NCBI RefSeq assembly: GCF_000336915.1
Contig: NZ_AOMD01000028.1
Coordinates: 1-64,000, forward strand
From: Halococcus saccharolyticus DSM 5350
Lineage (GTDB): Archaea; Halobacteriota; Halobacteria; Halobacteriales; Halococcaceae
DNA length: 64,000 nucleotides
Direction: 5' to 3'
The number at the start of each line of letters is the position of its first letter. Position 1 is the first letter of the stretch. This document shows, piece after piece, positions 8,810-18,474 of the stretch. Position numbers and translations under genes: made by a program. Below the pieces are notes generated by a model. The model had not been told where the DNA came from and did not search any database. It was given only the letters and a program-made list of their open reading frames with translations.

Positions 8810-9268
8810 ATGACGTACGAAAATCTCGATACGGAACTCGTGAACGCGCTGTTGGGCGATGGTCGTGCCAGCCTTCGGAGTCTCGCCGACGACCTCGACG
8901 TCTCGGTGACGACGGTCTCGAATCACCTCGCGGACCTCGAAGACGAGGGCGTCATCCGAGGCTACTCGCCCACGGTCGATTACAACGCGCTCGGCTACGA
9001 CGTCACCGCCGTGATCCAGCTCAAAGTCGACGGCAGCGCGCTACCCGACATCACCGACCGTCTCCGTGAGCACGACCAGATGATCTCGGTGTACGAAGTC
9101 ACCGGCGATCACGACGTCGTCGCGATCGGGAAGTTCGAAGACACCGACGACATGAACGACGCGATCAAGACGCTGCTCGCCGACGCCGACATCCGCGAGT
9201 CGAACACCAACGTCGTGCTCAATTCGGTGAGTGAGCACGAGCAGTTCGAACTCGACATCGAGGGTTAG
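8810..9268 (+). CDS. lrp: Lrp/AsnC-family transcriptional regulator
   Basis: 152 residues. The N-terminal winged helix-turn-helix (about residues 4-55; [26 protein letters not shown]) is followed by an AsnC ligand-binding domain with the [16 protein letters not shown] strand. Lrp proteins form dimers or octamers that sense amino acids. Position next to divergent glnA suggests it regulates glutamine synthesis. A GTG directly precedes the chosen ATG and is an equally possible start. The 3' end overlaps the convergent exchanger gene by 4 bp. Confidence 0.93.
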   Translation: MTYENLDTELVNALLGDGRASLRSLADDLDVSVTTVSNHLADLEDEGVIRGYSPTVDYNALGYDVTAVIQLKVDGSALPDITDRLREHDQMISVYEVTGDHDVVAIGKFEDTDDMNDAIKTLLADADIRESNTNVVLNSVSEHEQFELDIEG

Positions 9269-10194
9269 AGAGCGTCGAGCACCCAGCGCACCGCGACGGC
9301 AACCAGCACCGCCACCCCCTCGATGCGCGTCAGCCGCCGACCGGACCGGAGCGTGACGGCGGCGGCCACCGAGAGCGCGAACAGCCACGCCACGTCCCCC
9401 AGTGCCGCCGGGTCGACGTCCAGCGGCTGAATCGTGGCCGCCGCCCCGAGCACCCCGAGCAGGTTGAAGACGTTCGACCCGAGGACGTTGCCGACCGCGA
9501 CCGTCGCCAGCCCGCGCCGGGCAGCGACGACCGAGGCCGCGATCTCGGGCGCTGAGGTGCCGACGGCGACGACGGTCAGCCCGATGAGCCACTCCGACGC
9601 GCCGAGCAGCCGCGCGAGGTCGCTCGCCGAACTCACTAGCATCGTTGCCCCGCCGACGATGACCCCGAGACCGACGAGCGCCAACAGGGGCGAGAACCAG
9701 CGGGCGGGGGCCGTCGGCACGTCGGCGTTGGCGCTCGTTTCCGAGCGCAGGAGAACGGCGAGGTAGGCGAGAAACACCACGAGAAGCAAGAGTGCTTCGG
9801 GCCGCGAGACGCGGAGGTCGAACAGGAACAGACCGACCAGCGCCGTTGCGGCGGTCATGACTGGGGCGTCGCGGCGAACGAGCGCCCGCGGGACGCGAAC
9901 ACTCGCGCCCGCGACCAGCGCGACGCCGCCCAGAATGGCGAGGTTGAAGAGATTCGACCCGACGACGTTCGCCGCCGCGACGTCCGAGCTCCCGACGAGC
10001 GCCGCGTCGATAGTGACGGCGAACTCCGGCGCGGAGGTACCGAGCGACACCACCACCAGCCCGACCACGAGATCCGACAGCCCGACTCGTCGGGCGAGCC
10101 GCGCAGCGTGCTCGACGAACAACGTCGCTCCGAGCCACAGCCCCACGACGGCGACGGCAATCAGTCCCACGTCGACGACGACCGACCCGACCAT
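9265..10194 (-). CDS. CaCA-family sodium/calcium exchanger-like protein
   Basis: 309 residues, about 10 helices. Two inverted alpha repeats contain the ion-binding motifs: SLGTSAPEF plus VVGSNLFNL (about 50-85) and AVGTSAPEI plus VLGSNVFNL (about 210-245). The acidic GTSAPE residues form the cation site in this superfamily. Which ion is exchanged (Ca2+/Na+, Ca2+/H+ or K+) cannot be told. The ATG at 10194 is chosen; upstream sequence in frame is Arg-rich and not membrane-like. Confidence 0.9.
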   Translation of the reverse strand: MVGSVVVDVGLIAVAVVGLWLGATLFVEHAARLARRVGLSDLVVGLVVVSLGTSAPEFAVTIDAALVGSSDVAAANVVGSNLFNLAILGGVALVAGASVRVPRALVRRDAPVMTAATALVGLFLFDLRVSRPEALLLLVVFLAYLAVLLRSETSANADVPTAPARWFSPLLALVGLGVIVGGATMLVSSASDLARLLGASEWLIGLTVVAVGTSAPEIAASVVAARRGLATVAVGNVLGSNVFNLLGVLGAAATIQPLDVDPAALGDVAWLFALSVAAAVTLRSGRRLTRIEGVAVLVAVAVRWVLDAL

Positions 10195-10283
10195 GCCGGG
10201 ACGCCGCCCGCCCGAATCAAAGGTCGAACGGTTTCGGCCCTGCCGAGCCGCTGGCGTCGCAACTACTGGGCGAGAACCGTCCG

Positions 10284-10628
10284 CTACACGACCGCAAATG
10301 CGACCAGCAGGTTCAACCCCGTGACAGCGAGTCCGAGACCGATCAGAACGAGGAAAAAGCATCGCCAGCCCGGGACGGTGCGGACGAATCGCTCGCCGGC
10401 GAGCGCGACCGCACCCGCAAGCGCTGCCGCGGCGAGCTTGACACCGAGTGCGAGCGGCGGCGTCGGGAGCAACGCCCGGATGATCGGGTTCGTCTCGAAC
10501 TCCATCCCGACGACCGACGCGGCCAGCAGCGTCGAAACGCCGTCACAGACCCCCCAGACGATCACCATCCCGACGACGAGTGCGGCGTAGTCGGCGTCGC
10601 GTTCGGTCTCCGACGAACGGAACTGCAC
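10284..10628 (-). CDS. DUF5658-like small membrane protein
   Basis: 114 residues with three to four hydrophobic helices. The first helix ends in DGVSTLLAA and is followed by EFETNPIIRALLP, the conserved D..ST / E-NP-R pattern that I associate with DUF5658. No function is known for that family. It lies downstream of the thermosome gene and upstream of the exchanger, on the same strand, with separate spacing. Confidence 0.7.
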   Translation of the reverse strand: MQFRSSETERDADYAALVVGMVIVWGVCDGVSTLLAASVVGMEFETNPIIRALLPTPPLALGVKLAAAALAGAVALAGERFVRTVPGWRCFFLVLIGLGLAVTGLNLLVAFAVV

Positions 10629-10693
10629 GGGAGAACCTGGGGCTACACACGGAAGTGATCACTGGCTAGTGACGACATCGCGGCACTGCGCGC

Positions 10694-10698
10694 AAAAA
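10694..10698 (-). terminator. T-tract terminator after thsA
   Basis: A run of five T on the minus strand, 66 bp past the thermosome stop codon. Archaeal termination relies mainly on T-tracts, so this is a plausible end of the transcript. Single-tract evidence only. Confidence 0.3.
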
Positions 10699-10763
10699 TT
10701 CGGTGTCGTTCGGCCGGGGCGGTGCCGACGTGTGGTGTAAGTGGGTGTGTGACCTGGCCGGGC

Positions 10764-12461
10764 TTACATCATGCCGCCCATGCCACCCATACCGCCCATG
10801 CCACCCATACCGCCCATGCCGCCCATACCGCCACCGGGGCCGCCGGCGGGTGGGCCGCCGTCGTCGTCGTCGCCGGTCTGACCGCCCGCAAGGTCGCCCG
10901 CGGCGATCACGTCGTCGATCCGGAGGATCATGACGGCCGCCTCGGTCGCGGATTCGATCGCCTGGGTCTTGACGCGGAGGGGTTCGACGACGCCGTCCTC
11001 CTCCATGTCGACGACCTCACCGGTGTAGGCGTCGAGGCCGGTGGTGGTCTCGCCGCCGTCGTGTTTCGAGCGGAGGTCCACCAGCGAGTCGATCGGATCG
11101 AGACCGGCGTTCTCCGCGAGTGTGCGCGGGATGACGTCGATTGCATCCGCAAAGGCCTCGACGGCGAGCTGCTCGCGGCCGCCCACGCTGTCGGCGTAGT
11201 CGCGCAGGCCGAGCGAGAGCTCGGTCTCGGGCGCGCCGCCGCCGGGCAGCACCTTGCCGTCTTCGAGGGTCGTCCGGACGACGCCCAGCGAGTCGTCGAT
11301 GGCGCGCTCGACCTCGTCGACGACGTGCTCGGTGCCGCCACGGAGGATGAGCGTCACGGCCTTCGCATCGTCGACCTCCTCGACGAAGATCCGCTGGTCG
11401 CCGGCGATGTCGCGTTCGGCGACGCTCCCGGCGTAGCCGAGGTCCTCGGCGGTGATGTCGTCGAGGTTCGAGACGACGCGGCCACCCGTCGCGCGGGCGA
11501 GCCGGCTCATGTCGCTGGATTTGGCCCGGCGGACAGCCAGAATACCGTTCTCGGCGAGGTAGTGCTGGGCCATGTCGTCGATGCCGTTCTGACAGAACAC
11601 GACGTCAGCACCGACGTCGACGAGCTGGTCGACCATCTCCTGGAGCTGTTCCTCTTCCTGATCGAGGAACTGCTGGAGCTGGTCGGGATCGGTGACGTTG
11701 ACCTCGGCGTCGATCTCGGTCTCCTTGACCTCGATCGCGGAGTCGAGGAGCGCGACGTCGGCGTCCTCCTTGAAGTACGGCATGTTGTCGTGGACGCGCT
11801 CCTTGTCGATGATGACGCCCTCAACGAGTTCGGATTCCTCGACCGAACCGCCGACCGCCTTCTCGACTTTCACGTTGTCGGTGTCGACACCCTCGTCGTC
11901 GCTGACTGCGGTGACTGCGCTGACGACGAGCTCCGCGAGGAGGTCACGGGCGCTTTCGGCTCCCTTGCCCGTCATCGCGGTCGCGGCGATCTGTTCGAGG
12001 GTTTCGGTGTCCTCGGCGTCGACATCGATCGCGACGTCTTCGAGGATGTTCTTGGCTTCCTCGGCGGCCTCCCGGTAGCCCTGCGCGAGCGTGGTGGCGT
12101 GGATGTCCTGATCGAGGAGCTCCTCGGCCTCTTCGAGGAGTTCACCGGCCTCGACGACCGCAGTCGTGGTGCCGTCGCCGACCTCGTCCTCCTGGGTCTC
12201 GGCGACCTCGACGATCATGTTCGCCGCCGGGTGCTCGATGTCCATCTCCTTCAGAATGGTCACGCCGTCGTTCGTGACCACGACATCGCCCGCATCGGAG
12301 ACGAGCATCTTGTCCATTCCTTTCGGGCCGAGTGTGGTGCGGACGGCCTCGGCGACCGCCTGGCCCGCCGTGATGTTCATCGACTGTGCGTCCTTCCCGG
12401 ACGTTCGCTGTGAGTCGTCCGAGAGTACGATGAGGGGCTGGTTACCCATCTGCTGAGCCAT
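10764..12461 (-). CDS. thsA: thermosome (group II chaperonin) subunit
   Basis: 565 residues; ATP-driven protein folding in the cytosol as an eight-membered double ring. Visible motifs are [12 protein letters not shown] (42-53), TNDGVTIL (63-70) and GDGTTT (95-100, ATPase). The C-terminus is a GGM repeat (about six GGM units) typical of haloarchaeal CCT subunits, projecting into the central cavity. ATG at 12461 is chosen; a GTG two codons upstream is possible. A strong TATA box lies 27-35 bp before it. Confidence 0.97.
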   Translation of the reverse strand: MAQQMGNQPLIVLSDDSQRTSGKDAQSMNITAGQAVAEAVRTTLGPKGMDKMLVSDAGDVVVTNDGVTILKEMDIEHPAANMIVEVAETQEDEVGDGTTTAVVEAGELLEEAEELLDQDIHATTLAQGYREAAEEAKNILEDVAIDVDAEDTETLEQIAATAMTGKGAESARDLLAELVVSAVTAVSDDEGVDTDNVKVEKAVGGSVEESELVEGVIIDKERVHDNMPYFKEDADVALLDSAIEVKETEIDAEVNVTDPDQLQQFLDQEEEQLQEMVDQLVDVGADVVFCQNGIDDMAQHYLAENGILAVRRAKSSDMSRLARATGGRVVSNLDDITAEDLGYAGSVAERDIAGDQRIFVEEVDDAKAVTLILRGGTEHVVDEVERAIDDSLGVVRTTLEDGKVLPGGGAPETELSLGLRDYADSVGGREQLAVEAFADAIDVIPRTLAENAGLDPIDSLVDLRSKHDGGETTTGLDAYTGEVVDMEEDGVVEPLRVKTQAIESATEAAVMILRIDDVIAAGDLAGGQTGDDDDGGPPAGGPGGGMGGMGGMGGMGGMGGMGGMM

Positions 12462-12487
12462 AGTCACCTACCGATTGAATGGAGTTC

Positions 12488-12496
12488 TATATAAAA
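12488..12496 (-). promoter_or_regulatory. TATA box of thsA
   Basis: TTTTATATA on the minus strand, centred about 31 bp from the ATG. A second TATA-like element (12571-12577) lies farther upstream, so the chaperonin gene may have two promoters. Heat control is likely from general knowledge of thermosomes but is not shown by the sequence. Confidence 0.55.
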
Positions 12497-12590
12497 CCAT
12501 CGGAACGGTTCGATCCGATCGACACACGCGAGCGCTCAGCGGCGTATGATAGCGGGTGACAATCGTGGATTTATATACTGAACGCTGGAG

Positions 12591-13559
12591 TCAGCCGAAC
12601 CGATCGAGGCCCGCCTGACGGCGGCGCTGCCCGTCGGGATCACGCACCCACGGCGACCGGTGATCGCGTTCGCTTTCGAGGTCCACGTCGGGTGGGTCGG
12701 CGGGATCGTGGCCCGGACAGGAGACCGCACACTCGGCCGCCGGGTGGACGAATCGGTCCTTCCAGCGACAGAACGGGAGTCCGTTCGTGCCCGCGTACGC
12801 GCGGGGTTCGATCTTCTCGCACGACGGGAACCCGTAGGTGCGCCAGCCCTTCCCGTAGGCGCGCTCGGCGAGCCGACGACGGGTACGGGTTTTTTCGGCC
12901 ACGGATACCACGCGCACGTCGGTCTGCGTCGCGCCGCGATCGAGGGGTTCGAGCCCGGGTTCCGTGGGTGCGAGCGGTGTCGGCTCGCGGACGATCTCAC
13001 GGGTTTCGGTTTCGGGATCGAACCGCCAGACGCCGATTGCCTCTGGGATGCGGTTCAGATGCGCGCCGGTGACGTGGGAGGCGGTCGCGAGGATCGCCTC
13101 GTCGAACAGCCCGAGGCTCGCGTCGGTTCGGAGCTGGTTTTCGAGGTTTCCGGGAGTACCGAGATCGGGCTTGTTCTCGATCCCGACGATCCGCCCGAAC
13201 CAGTCGTCGGGGTAGCGTGCGACCTGGCGGACGTACTCCCGGCCGCCACGGCGCTCGGATTCGAAAAAGCCGATCTCGATCGCACGATCGGTCACGCCGC
13301 GCGCGTGGTCGGGGTGACAGTCGAAGCAGTCCTTCCAGTAGCGTGCCTCGCCAGCACCGACGCGGCTCTCGATCGCGGCGTCGGGGATCGTTTCGGGCGT
13401 GATCCGGGTACGGTCGTCGAAGCCGGGCCCCGGCTCGATGCAGGCGACGTCGATCACCCGTGTATGACTACTGCTCGCGCCGAGCTGACGGCTCACGATC
13501 CCATCGAACCTGTCTTCGAGGTGGGCGCACAGCGCCAGCTCGAACGCGAACTCGCGCAC
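12591..13559 (-). CDS. DUF5787-type protein with PD-(D/E)XK-like core and cysteine cluster
   Basis: 322 residues from a GTG at 13559. The N-terminus REFAFELALCAHLE matches what I recall of the haloarchaeal DUF5787 family, of unknown function. The centre reads YPDDW (116-120), then GIENK (126-130), then a helix (LENQLRTDASLGLFDEAILATAS). This order, Asp, hydrophobic strand with ExK, helix, strand, resembles PD-(D/E)XK nucleases. Cysteines occur at 78/81 and, clustered, at 247, 264, 277 and 281, which could bind zinc or a 4Fe-4S cluster. The nuclease reading is inference. Confidence 0.65.
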   Translation of the reverse strand: MREFAFELALCAHLEDRFDGIVSRQLGASSSHTRVIDVACIEPGPGFDDRTRITPETIPDAAIESRVGAGEARYWKDCFDCHPDHARGVTDRAIEIGFFESERRGGREYVRQVARYPDDWFGRIVGIENKPDLGTPGNLENQLRTDASLGLFDEAILATASHVTGAHLNRIPEAIGVWRFDPETETREIVREPTPLAPTEPGLEPLDRGATQTDVRVVSVAEKTRTRRRLAERAYGKGWRTYGFPSCEKIEPRAYAGTNGLPFCRWKDRFVHPAAECAVSCPGHDPADPPDVDLESERDHRSPWVRDPDGQRRRQAGLDRFG

Positions 13560-13691
13560 ACCAGTGTTCGGACCGCGAGCAGGAAAAGCGTCGCGCCGTC
13601 GATCACGCCATTCATGATTCGGGGTTCTCGACTATCACTCCGTGAGGAGGACGAACGTCCGTACCAGCGGTCGAATCCAGGTGGTGATGAG

Positions 13692-14468
13692 ATGATCGAC
13701 CTCGCGCTGTCGTTCGGGGTGGCAGCCGCGCTTGTCGGGATCGCCTTCGTCTCCGGCATCGGGATCACCACCATCGGTCCCGGCGGCATTTTCCTCACCA
13801 TCGCGCTGTACGCGCTCACGCCGGTGGGTTCGGACGTCATCGCCGGCACAGTACAAGTGGCGTTCATCGCCACCGGACTGCTCGGCACGGTCGCGTACGT
13901 TCGGTCGGGCGAGCTCTCCGGCGAGAACTGGCGGCTGACCGGGCTGCTCTGCGGCGGGAGCGTCGGCGGCGCGCTGTTCGGCGCGTGGCTGAACGGGTTC
14001 GTCTCGCGCGAGCTGTTCGGCCTGCTGCTCGGTACGCTCGCCGGCACGGCGGGGCTGCTCATCATCTACCGCGAGCGTCGGGATCTCGGCACGATGCGGT
14101 CGATCGATCCCGAAACCGTTCGGGGGTCGATCGGCTACGCCGTGCTCGGGTTCGTCCTCGGGGCGTTCAGCGGCCTGCTCGGCGTCGGCGGCCCGGTCAT
14201 CGCGGTACCGGCGCTCGTCGTGCTCGGCGTCCCGATGCTGTTCGCGGTCGCGGTCGCGCAGGCCCAGGCCGTGGTCATCGCCACCTTCGCCGCGCTCGGC
14301 TACCTCGTCCAGGGGGCGGTGTCGCTCGGCCTCGTCGCGCTCGTCGGCGTTCCGCTGCTCGCCGGCGTCGCCGTGGGCTGGCGAGTCGCTCACCTGATCG
14401 ATCCCGACCGGCTGAAGGTGGCGCTCGGCGGCGTGCTCCTCGTCGTCGCACCGTATCTCGCACTCTAA
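13692..14468 (+). CDS. TauE/SafE-family anion exporter
   Basis: 258 residues, about eight helices. The first half contains GIGITTIGPGGIFLT and the second FSGLLGVGGPVIAVPALV; these paired glycine-rich motifs mark the TauE/SafE (DUF81) family, which exports sulfite or organosulfonates. The substrate here is unknown. ATG at 13692 sits just before the first helix. It is divergent from the DUF5787 gene, with about 130 bp between them. Confidence 0.88.
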   Translation: MIDLALSFGVAAALVGIAFVSGIGITTIGPGGIFLTIALYALTPVGSDVIAGTVQVAFIATGLLGTVAYVRSGELSGENWRLTGLLCGGSVGGALFGAWLNGFVSRELFGLLLGTLAGTAGLLIIYRERRDLGTMRSIDPETVRGSIGYAVLGFVLGAFSGLLGVGGPVIAVPALVVLGVPMLFAVAVAQAQAVVIATFAALGYLVQGAVSLGLVALVGVPLLAGVAVGWRVAHLIDPDRLKVALGGVLLVVAPYLAL

Positions 14469-14504
14469 CCCGTCTGCTCCGACCGTCCAGGAACGATCTT
14501 CGGC

Positions 14505-15188
14505 TCAGACCCCGAGTTCGTCGGCGAGGTCGTGGAACGTCTCGATCGTGAGGTCCGGATCGCCGTCGAAAGGGTCCCACGGCGATCCCTTCCGGTCGAC
14601 CCAGACGCCCTGCATCCCGGCGTGCGTCGCACCCTGGACGTCGAACCACCCCGCCGAGACGTGGGCGATCTCGTCGATCGGCGTCCCAGTTCTTCCGGCG
14701 GCGTGGCGGTAGATTTCGGCGTCCGGTTTGAAGGTCCCGATTTCATCGGCGCTGATCGTGTCTTCGAGGAGGTCGCCGATTGCAGCCCCCTCGACCATCG
14801 AGTCGAGCATTGCGGGGTTGCCGTTCGAGACCACGTAGCAGTCGTAACCACCCTCTCGGAGGCGTTCGATCCCGTCGCGCACGTCGTCGAACACATCCAG
14901 ATCGTGGTAGGTTTCGAGGATCGCCTCACGCTCGTCTTCGTCGAGATCGACGCCGTGGGCGGCGAGGGAGTGAGAGAGCGCGTCGCGGTTCATCTCGTAA
15001 AACGGCTTGTAGGCGTCGATGTGGTTGGCGACGAACGTATATTCGAGCGAGCGCGCGCGCCAGAGCCGCGAGACGGGTTCGGGGTCGTCGACGTGGGCGG
15101 CGAGGGCGGCCTCCACCGCGTCGACGTCGACGATGGTACTGTACGAGTCGAAGGTGATCGTCGAGACCTGGTCCGGATCGAAGGCCAT
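14505..15188 (-). CDS. HAD hydrolase, haloacid dehalogenase type II
   Basis: 227 residues with the type II (L-2-haloacid dehalogenase) signature set: nucleophile D14 in ITFDSYSTI, the cap Arg region RARSLEYTF (44-52), S121-N122 in VVSNGN, K154 in [10 protein letters not shown], and D183 in [10 protein letters not shown]. Family enzymes hydrolyse 2-haloalkanoic acids to hydroxyacids, although many genomic homologues act on other substrates. The gene is monocistronic and convergent with the TauE gene. Confidence 0.88.
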   Translation of the reverse strand: MAFDPDQVSTITFDSYSTIVDVDAVEAALAAHVDDPEPVSRLWRARSLEYTFVANHIDAYKPFYEMNRDALSHSLAAHGVDLDEDEREAILETYHDLDVFDDVRDGIERLREGGYDCYVVSNGNPAMLDSMVEGAAIGDLLEDTISADEIGTFKPDAEIYRHAAGRTGTPIDEIAHVSAGWFDVQGATHAGMQGVWVDRKGSPWDPFDGDPDLTIETFHDLADELGV

Positions 15189-15340
15189 ACTCGATCGAGC
15201 AGCCGATCGGCCTTGAACCCTCTCCGGGCGTGCGTCGAGTGCGACGGCCCGGTCGGAACAGACACCGAACGGTGGAAAGTGGGTCGTCCACGGAACAGCA
15301 GGCTTATGAACGGTTCGGGGCTAATGGACCGTATTACTAC

Positions 15341-16570
15341 ATGACACGGAACGACCGACACCCGGAGGTGAACATCGGCCTGGTGGGCCACGTCGACCAC
15401 GGCAAGACGACGCTGGTCGAGGCGCTGAGTGGCTCCTGGACCGACCAACACTCCGAGGAGATGAAGCGCGGCATCTCCATTCGTCTGGGCTACGCCGACG
15501 CCACCTTCCGGCAGTGTCCGGACATGGACGCCCCCGAGTGTTACACCGTCGCCGAGACTTGTCCCGACGGGTCCGAGAGCGAGCGCCTTCGGACTGTGTC
15601 GTTCGTCGACGCACCGGGCCACGAGACACTGATGGCGACCATGCTCTCGGGCGCGTCGCTGATGGACGGCGCGGTGCTCGTGGTGAGCGCGACCGAGACC
15701 GTGCCGCAGGCCCAGACCCAAGAGCACCTGATGGCGCTCGATTCGATCGGGATCGAGAACATCGTGATCGCCCAGAACAAGATCGACCTCGTCGACGCCG
15801 ACCGCGCGCGCCAGAACTACGAGGAGATCGAGGAATTCGTCGAGGGAACGGTCGCCGAAGGCGCACCGGTCGTTCCGATCAGCGCGGGCCAGGAAGCGAA
15901 CCTCGATCTCCTGATCGAGGCGATCGAGGAGGAGATCCCCACGCCGGAACGCGATCCCGGGGCCGACGCCCGAATGCACGTCGCCCGGAGTTTCGACATC
16001 AACAAGCCCGGGACACGGGCCGACGAACTCCTCGGGGGCGTGCTCGGCGGGAGCCTCGTCGCGGGCGAACTCGACGTGGGCGACGAGATCGAACTCCGGC
16101 CGGGCCGCGAAGTCGAACACGGTGGCGAGGCCGAGTGGCAGCCGATCACCACCGACGTGCGCTCGCTCCAGGCTGGTGGCGAGTCCGCCGAGACGGTGAC
16201 GCCTGGCGGACTTCTCGGTGTCGGCACCGGTCTCGATCCGAGTCTCACGAAAAGCGATGGGCTCGCGGGCCAGATCGCCGGACCACCGGGATCGCTCCCG
16301 CCGACCCGCGAGGAGTTCACGATGAGCGTCTCACTGCTCGATCGGGTGGTCGGCGAGGGCGACGCGATCGAGCCGATATCGACGGGCGAGCCGTTGATGC
16401 TCACGGTAGGGACGGCAACGACCGTCGGCTCGGTGACGAGCGCGCGCGACGACGAGTGTGAAGTCCGGCTGAAACGGCCGGTGTGCGCGGCCGACGGGAC
16501 GCAGATCGCGATCAACCGCCGGGTCGGCACGCGGTGGCGGCTGATCGGTATCGGCACGCTCAGGGGATGA
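15341..16570 (+). CDS. eif2g: translation initiation factor aIF2, gamma subunit
   Basis: 409-residue GTPase that carries initiator Met-tRNA to the small ribosomal subunit. G1 is GHVDHGKTT (16-24); DAPGH and NKID follow. The switch-region zinc knuckle is visible as Cys residues in [19 protein letters not shown]. Domains II and III follow at normal length. It opens the conserved archaeal operon with a PIN protein, RpoE1 and Spt4. Its stop overlaps the next start (ATGA). Confidence 0.97.
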   Translation: MTRNDRHPEVNIGLVGHVDHGKTTLVEALSGSWTDQHSEEMKRGISIRLGYADATFRQCPDMDAPECYTVAETCPDGSESERLRTVSFVDAPGHETLMATMLSGASLMDGAVLVVSATETVPQAQTQEHLMALDSIGIENIVIAQNKIDLVDADRARQNYEEIEEFVEGTVAEGAPVVPISAGQEANLDLLIEAIEEEIPTPERDPGADARMHVARSFDINKPGTRADELLGGVLGGSLVAGELDVGDEIELRPGREVEHGGEAEWQPITTDVRSLQAGGESAETVTPGGLLGVGTGLDPSLTKSDGLAGQIAGPPGSLPPTREEFTMSVSLLDRVVGEGDAIEPISTGEPLMLTVGTATTVGSVTSARDDECEVRLKRPVCAADGTQIAINRRVGTRWRLIGIGTLRG

Positions 16571-16953
16571 ATCCGAGGGTACTCATGGACGCGAACGGGC
16601 TGATGATGCCGGTCGAATGCGATGTCCGCGTGTTCGAGGAACTCGATCGCGTGCTGGGCCCCCACGACCGGCTCGTGCCGCGCGCAGTCCTCGACGAGCT
16701 CGACGGACTCGCGGGCGGTCGCGGTGCGGCGGGGGTTGCGGCGAGCGTCGGGGCCGATCTCGCGCGCGATCGGTGCCGGACGATCGATCACGAGGCCCCG
16801 GATGCGGACGACGCGTGCGTCGAACTCGCCGAGGAGCGCGCGTGCGATCTAGTGTTGACGAACGACCGCCCGCTGCGCGACCGAGTACTCGAGATCGGCG
16901 TCCCGGTCGTGGGGCTGCGGGGGACGGATACGCTTGCGGTAACGGAGCCATAA
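16567..16953 (+). CDS. PIN-domain protein of the aIF2-gamma operon
   Basis: 128 residues of the FCF1/UTP24-like PIN class (COG1412 by context). D8 in VLMDANGLM, the acidic DELDGL segment and D in VLTNDRPL supply the metal-binding acids of a PIN nuclease. Position between aIF2-gamma and RpoE1 is conserved across archaea, so a role in rRNA or translation-linked RNA processing is likely, not toxin action. It overlaps both neighbours by 4 and 1 bp. Confidence 0.85.
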   Translation: MNPRVLMDANGLMMPVECDVRVFEELDRVLGPHDRLVPRAVLDELDGLAGGRGAAGVAASVGADLARDRCRTIDHEAPDADDACVELAEERACDLVLTNDRPLRDRVLEIGVPVVGLRGTDTLAVTEP

Positions 16954-17525
16954 TGTACAAACGAGTCGAACTCACGGACACGATCGAAGTACCGCCACCC
17001 CTGCTCGGCGACGTTTCGCCCGGGCTGGTGAAACGACTGCTTCAGGACAAGCTCGAAGGCCGCCTCGACGAGGACGTCGGCAGCGTCGTCAGCGTGATCG
17101 ACGTCCACGACATCGGCGACGGCCGGGTGCTCCCTGGGCGGCGCGGTCACGAGGGCTCGGTCTACTACGAGGCGACGTTCGACGCGGTCACCTTCGACCC
17201 CCAGATGCAGGAGGTCGTCGACGGCGAGGTCGTCGAGATCGTCAACTTCGGGGCGTTCGTCGGGATCGGTCCCGTCGACGGCCTGCTCCACGTCTCCCAG
17301 ATCAGCGACGAGTATCTCGCCTTCGACGAGGAGAACCAGCAGCTCGCCTCCCGCGAATCGAACCAGACCCTCGGGGTGGGCGACGCGGTCCGGGCCCGGA
17401 TCGTGACCAAGAGTATCGACGAGCGCAACCCGCGTGACTCGAAGATCGGGCTGACCGCGAAGCAAGTCGGACTGGGGAAACACGGCTGGCTCCGCGAGGA
17501 GCGCGCACCCGCGGCGGGTGAGTGA
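16953..17525 (+). CDS. rpoE1: DNA-directed RNA polymerase subunit Rpo7 (RpoE')
   Basis: 190 residues, the archaeal Rpb7 homologue that forms the polymerase stalk with RpoF. The N-terminal RNP-like domain starts [15 protein letters not shown]; the C-terminal S1 domain includes VDGEVVEIVNFGAFVGIGPVDGLLHVSQ. The start codon shares one base with the previous stop. Spt4 follows after 2 bp. Confidence 0.96.
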   Translation: MYKRVELTDTIEVPPPLLGDVSPGLVKRLLQDKLEGRLDEDVGSVVSVIDVHDIGDGRVLPGRRGHEGSVYYEATFDAVTFDPQMQEVVDGEVVEIVNFGAFVGIGPVDGLLHVSQISDEYLAFDEENQQLASRESNQTLGVGDAVRARIVTKSIDERNPRDSKIGLTAKQVGLGKHGWLREERAPAAGE

Positions 17526-17527
17526 GC

Positions 17528-17725
17528 ATGGCCGACAGACGCGTGTGCCGCGAGTGCCACCGTGTTCTCGACTCGCCCGACCAGCAGACCTGTCCTGCGT
17601 GTGGTTCGTCGAGCCTCACCGAGGACTGGGCTGGCTACGTGGTGATCGCTCACCCCGAGACCAGCCAGATCGCCGAAGAGATGCAGGTCACCGAGCCGGG
17701 TCGCTACGCCCTGAAGGTCCGGTAA
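17528..17725 (+). CDS. spt4: transcription elongation factor Spt4 (RpoE'')
   Basis: 65 residues. The zinc ribbon is C7/C10 and C22/C25. The rest (DWAGYVVIAHPETSQIAE) is the NGN-binding face that pairs with Spt5 on elongating polymerase. The ATG at 17528 is preferred to a GTG two codons earlier. It is translationally linked to rpoE1 upstream and followed after 1 bp by the dephospho-CoA kinase gene. Confidence 0.95.
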   Translation: MADRRVCRECHRVLDSPDQQTCPACGSSSLTEDWAGYVVIAHPETSQIAEEMQVTEPGRYALKVR

Positions 17726-17726
17726 C

Positions 17727-18356
17727 GTGCCGGCGGACGGCGACGGCGGCACCGACGATTCACACGACGATGCGGGCGACGATCGGAACGACCCGAAGCC
17801 CGAAGCGGATGACATCGTTCTCACGCTGCCCGACGAGCTACGGGCGGCATTCAAGGATCCGATGGGGCCCGTCTACACCGATTCCGAACAGTTGCGGAAG
17901 GAGCTCGGTTCGCCGATCGTGGCGGTCGGCGACGTCGTGACCCGCCACCTCACCGACGCGGGCGCACGCCCTGATCTCGCGGTCGTCGACTGGGTGACCG
18001 AGCGCGAAACGCTCCCGGCAGCCGACCGGCCCGAAATCGAAGGGTACGATACCAGAATCGACGTGACGAACCCCGCAGCGGTGCTCACCGACGATCTCCT
18101 CGCCGCGCTTCGGGCGGGTGTCGAACACGACGGGACCACCGTGATCGTGGTCGACGGCGAGGAGGACCTCGCAACGCTGCCGGCGCTCGTGGCGGCACCG
18201 GCGGGCGCGAGCGTGATCTACGGCCAGCCGGGCGAGGGGATGGTCCACGTTCGGGTCGACGACGCGGCGAGCGAGCGGGCGCGTGGCCTGCTCGCGCGGA
18301 TGGACGGCGATCACGACCAGGCGTGGAGCGCGCTCGGCGTCGAGCCAGACGACTGA
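17727..18356 (+). CDS. GTP-dependent dephospho-CoA kinase (DUF359)
   Basis: 209 residues from a GTG. After an acidic N-terminal tail of about 30 residues, the DUF359 core begins (LTLPDELRAAFKDPMGPVYTD). It includes GDVVTRHL, VVDWVTER and the VVDGEEDLATLPAL and YGQPGEGMV motifs. The family, known from Thermococcus, phosphorylates dephospho-CoA using GTP. It sits in its conserved place after spt4. Its last codons and stop lie inside a 38-bp tandem duplication, so an extra copy of the 3' end follows the gene. Confidence 0.9.
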   Translation: MPADGDGGTDDSHDDAGDDRNDPKPEADDIVLTLPDELRAAFKDPMGPVYTDSEQLRKELGSPIVAVGDVVTRHLTDAGARPDLAVVDWVTERETLPAADRPEIEGYDTRIDVTNPAAVLTDDLLAALRAGVEHDGTTVIVVDGEEDLATLPALVAAPAGASVIYGQPGEGMVHVRVDDAASERARGLLARMDGDHDQAWSALGVEPDD

Positions 18357-18415
18357 GCGCCGAACGGTCGCTCGGCGTCGAGCCAGACGACTGAGCGCCG
18401 AACGGTCGCTCGGCG
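18331..18415 (+). repeat. 38-bp tandem duplication at the 3' end of the DUF359 gene
   Basis: The unit at 18331-18368 is repeated exactly at 18369-18406, and nine further bases of a third copy follow (18407-18415). The first copy carries the last codons and stop of the dephospho-CoA kinase gene; the second is noncoding. The duplication lies exactly where the conserved ribosomal/transcription superoperon is interrupted by two unrelated genes. Confidence 0.9.
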
Positions 18416-18474
18416 GTGGATCGATACCTGTCGTTGGCCGAAGAACTATGCTATCAGCGCGGTAGTACTTATCT

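Noticed and set aside
10764-10870. Short tandem repeats of about 9-18 bp
   Set aside because: They encode the normal GGM-repeat tail of thermosome subunits, so they are coding rather than an independent repeat element.
12660-13690. Long open frame on the plus strand across the DUF5787 gene, continuous with the TauE/SafE frame
   Set aside because: High GC leaves antisense frames open. The protein content before 13692 has no family features, while the minus strand encodes a coherent DUF5787 protein; the TauE protein starts normally at 13692.
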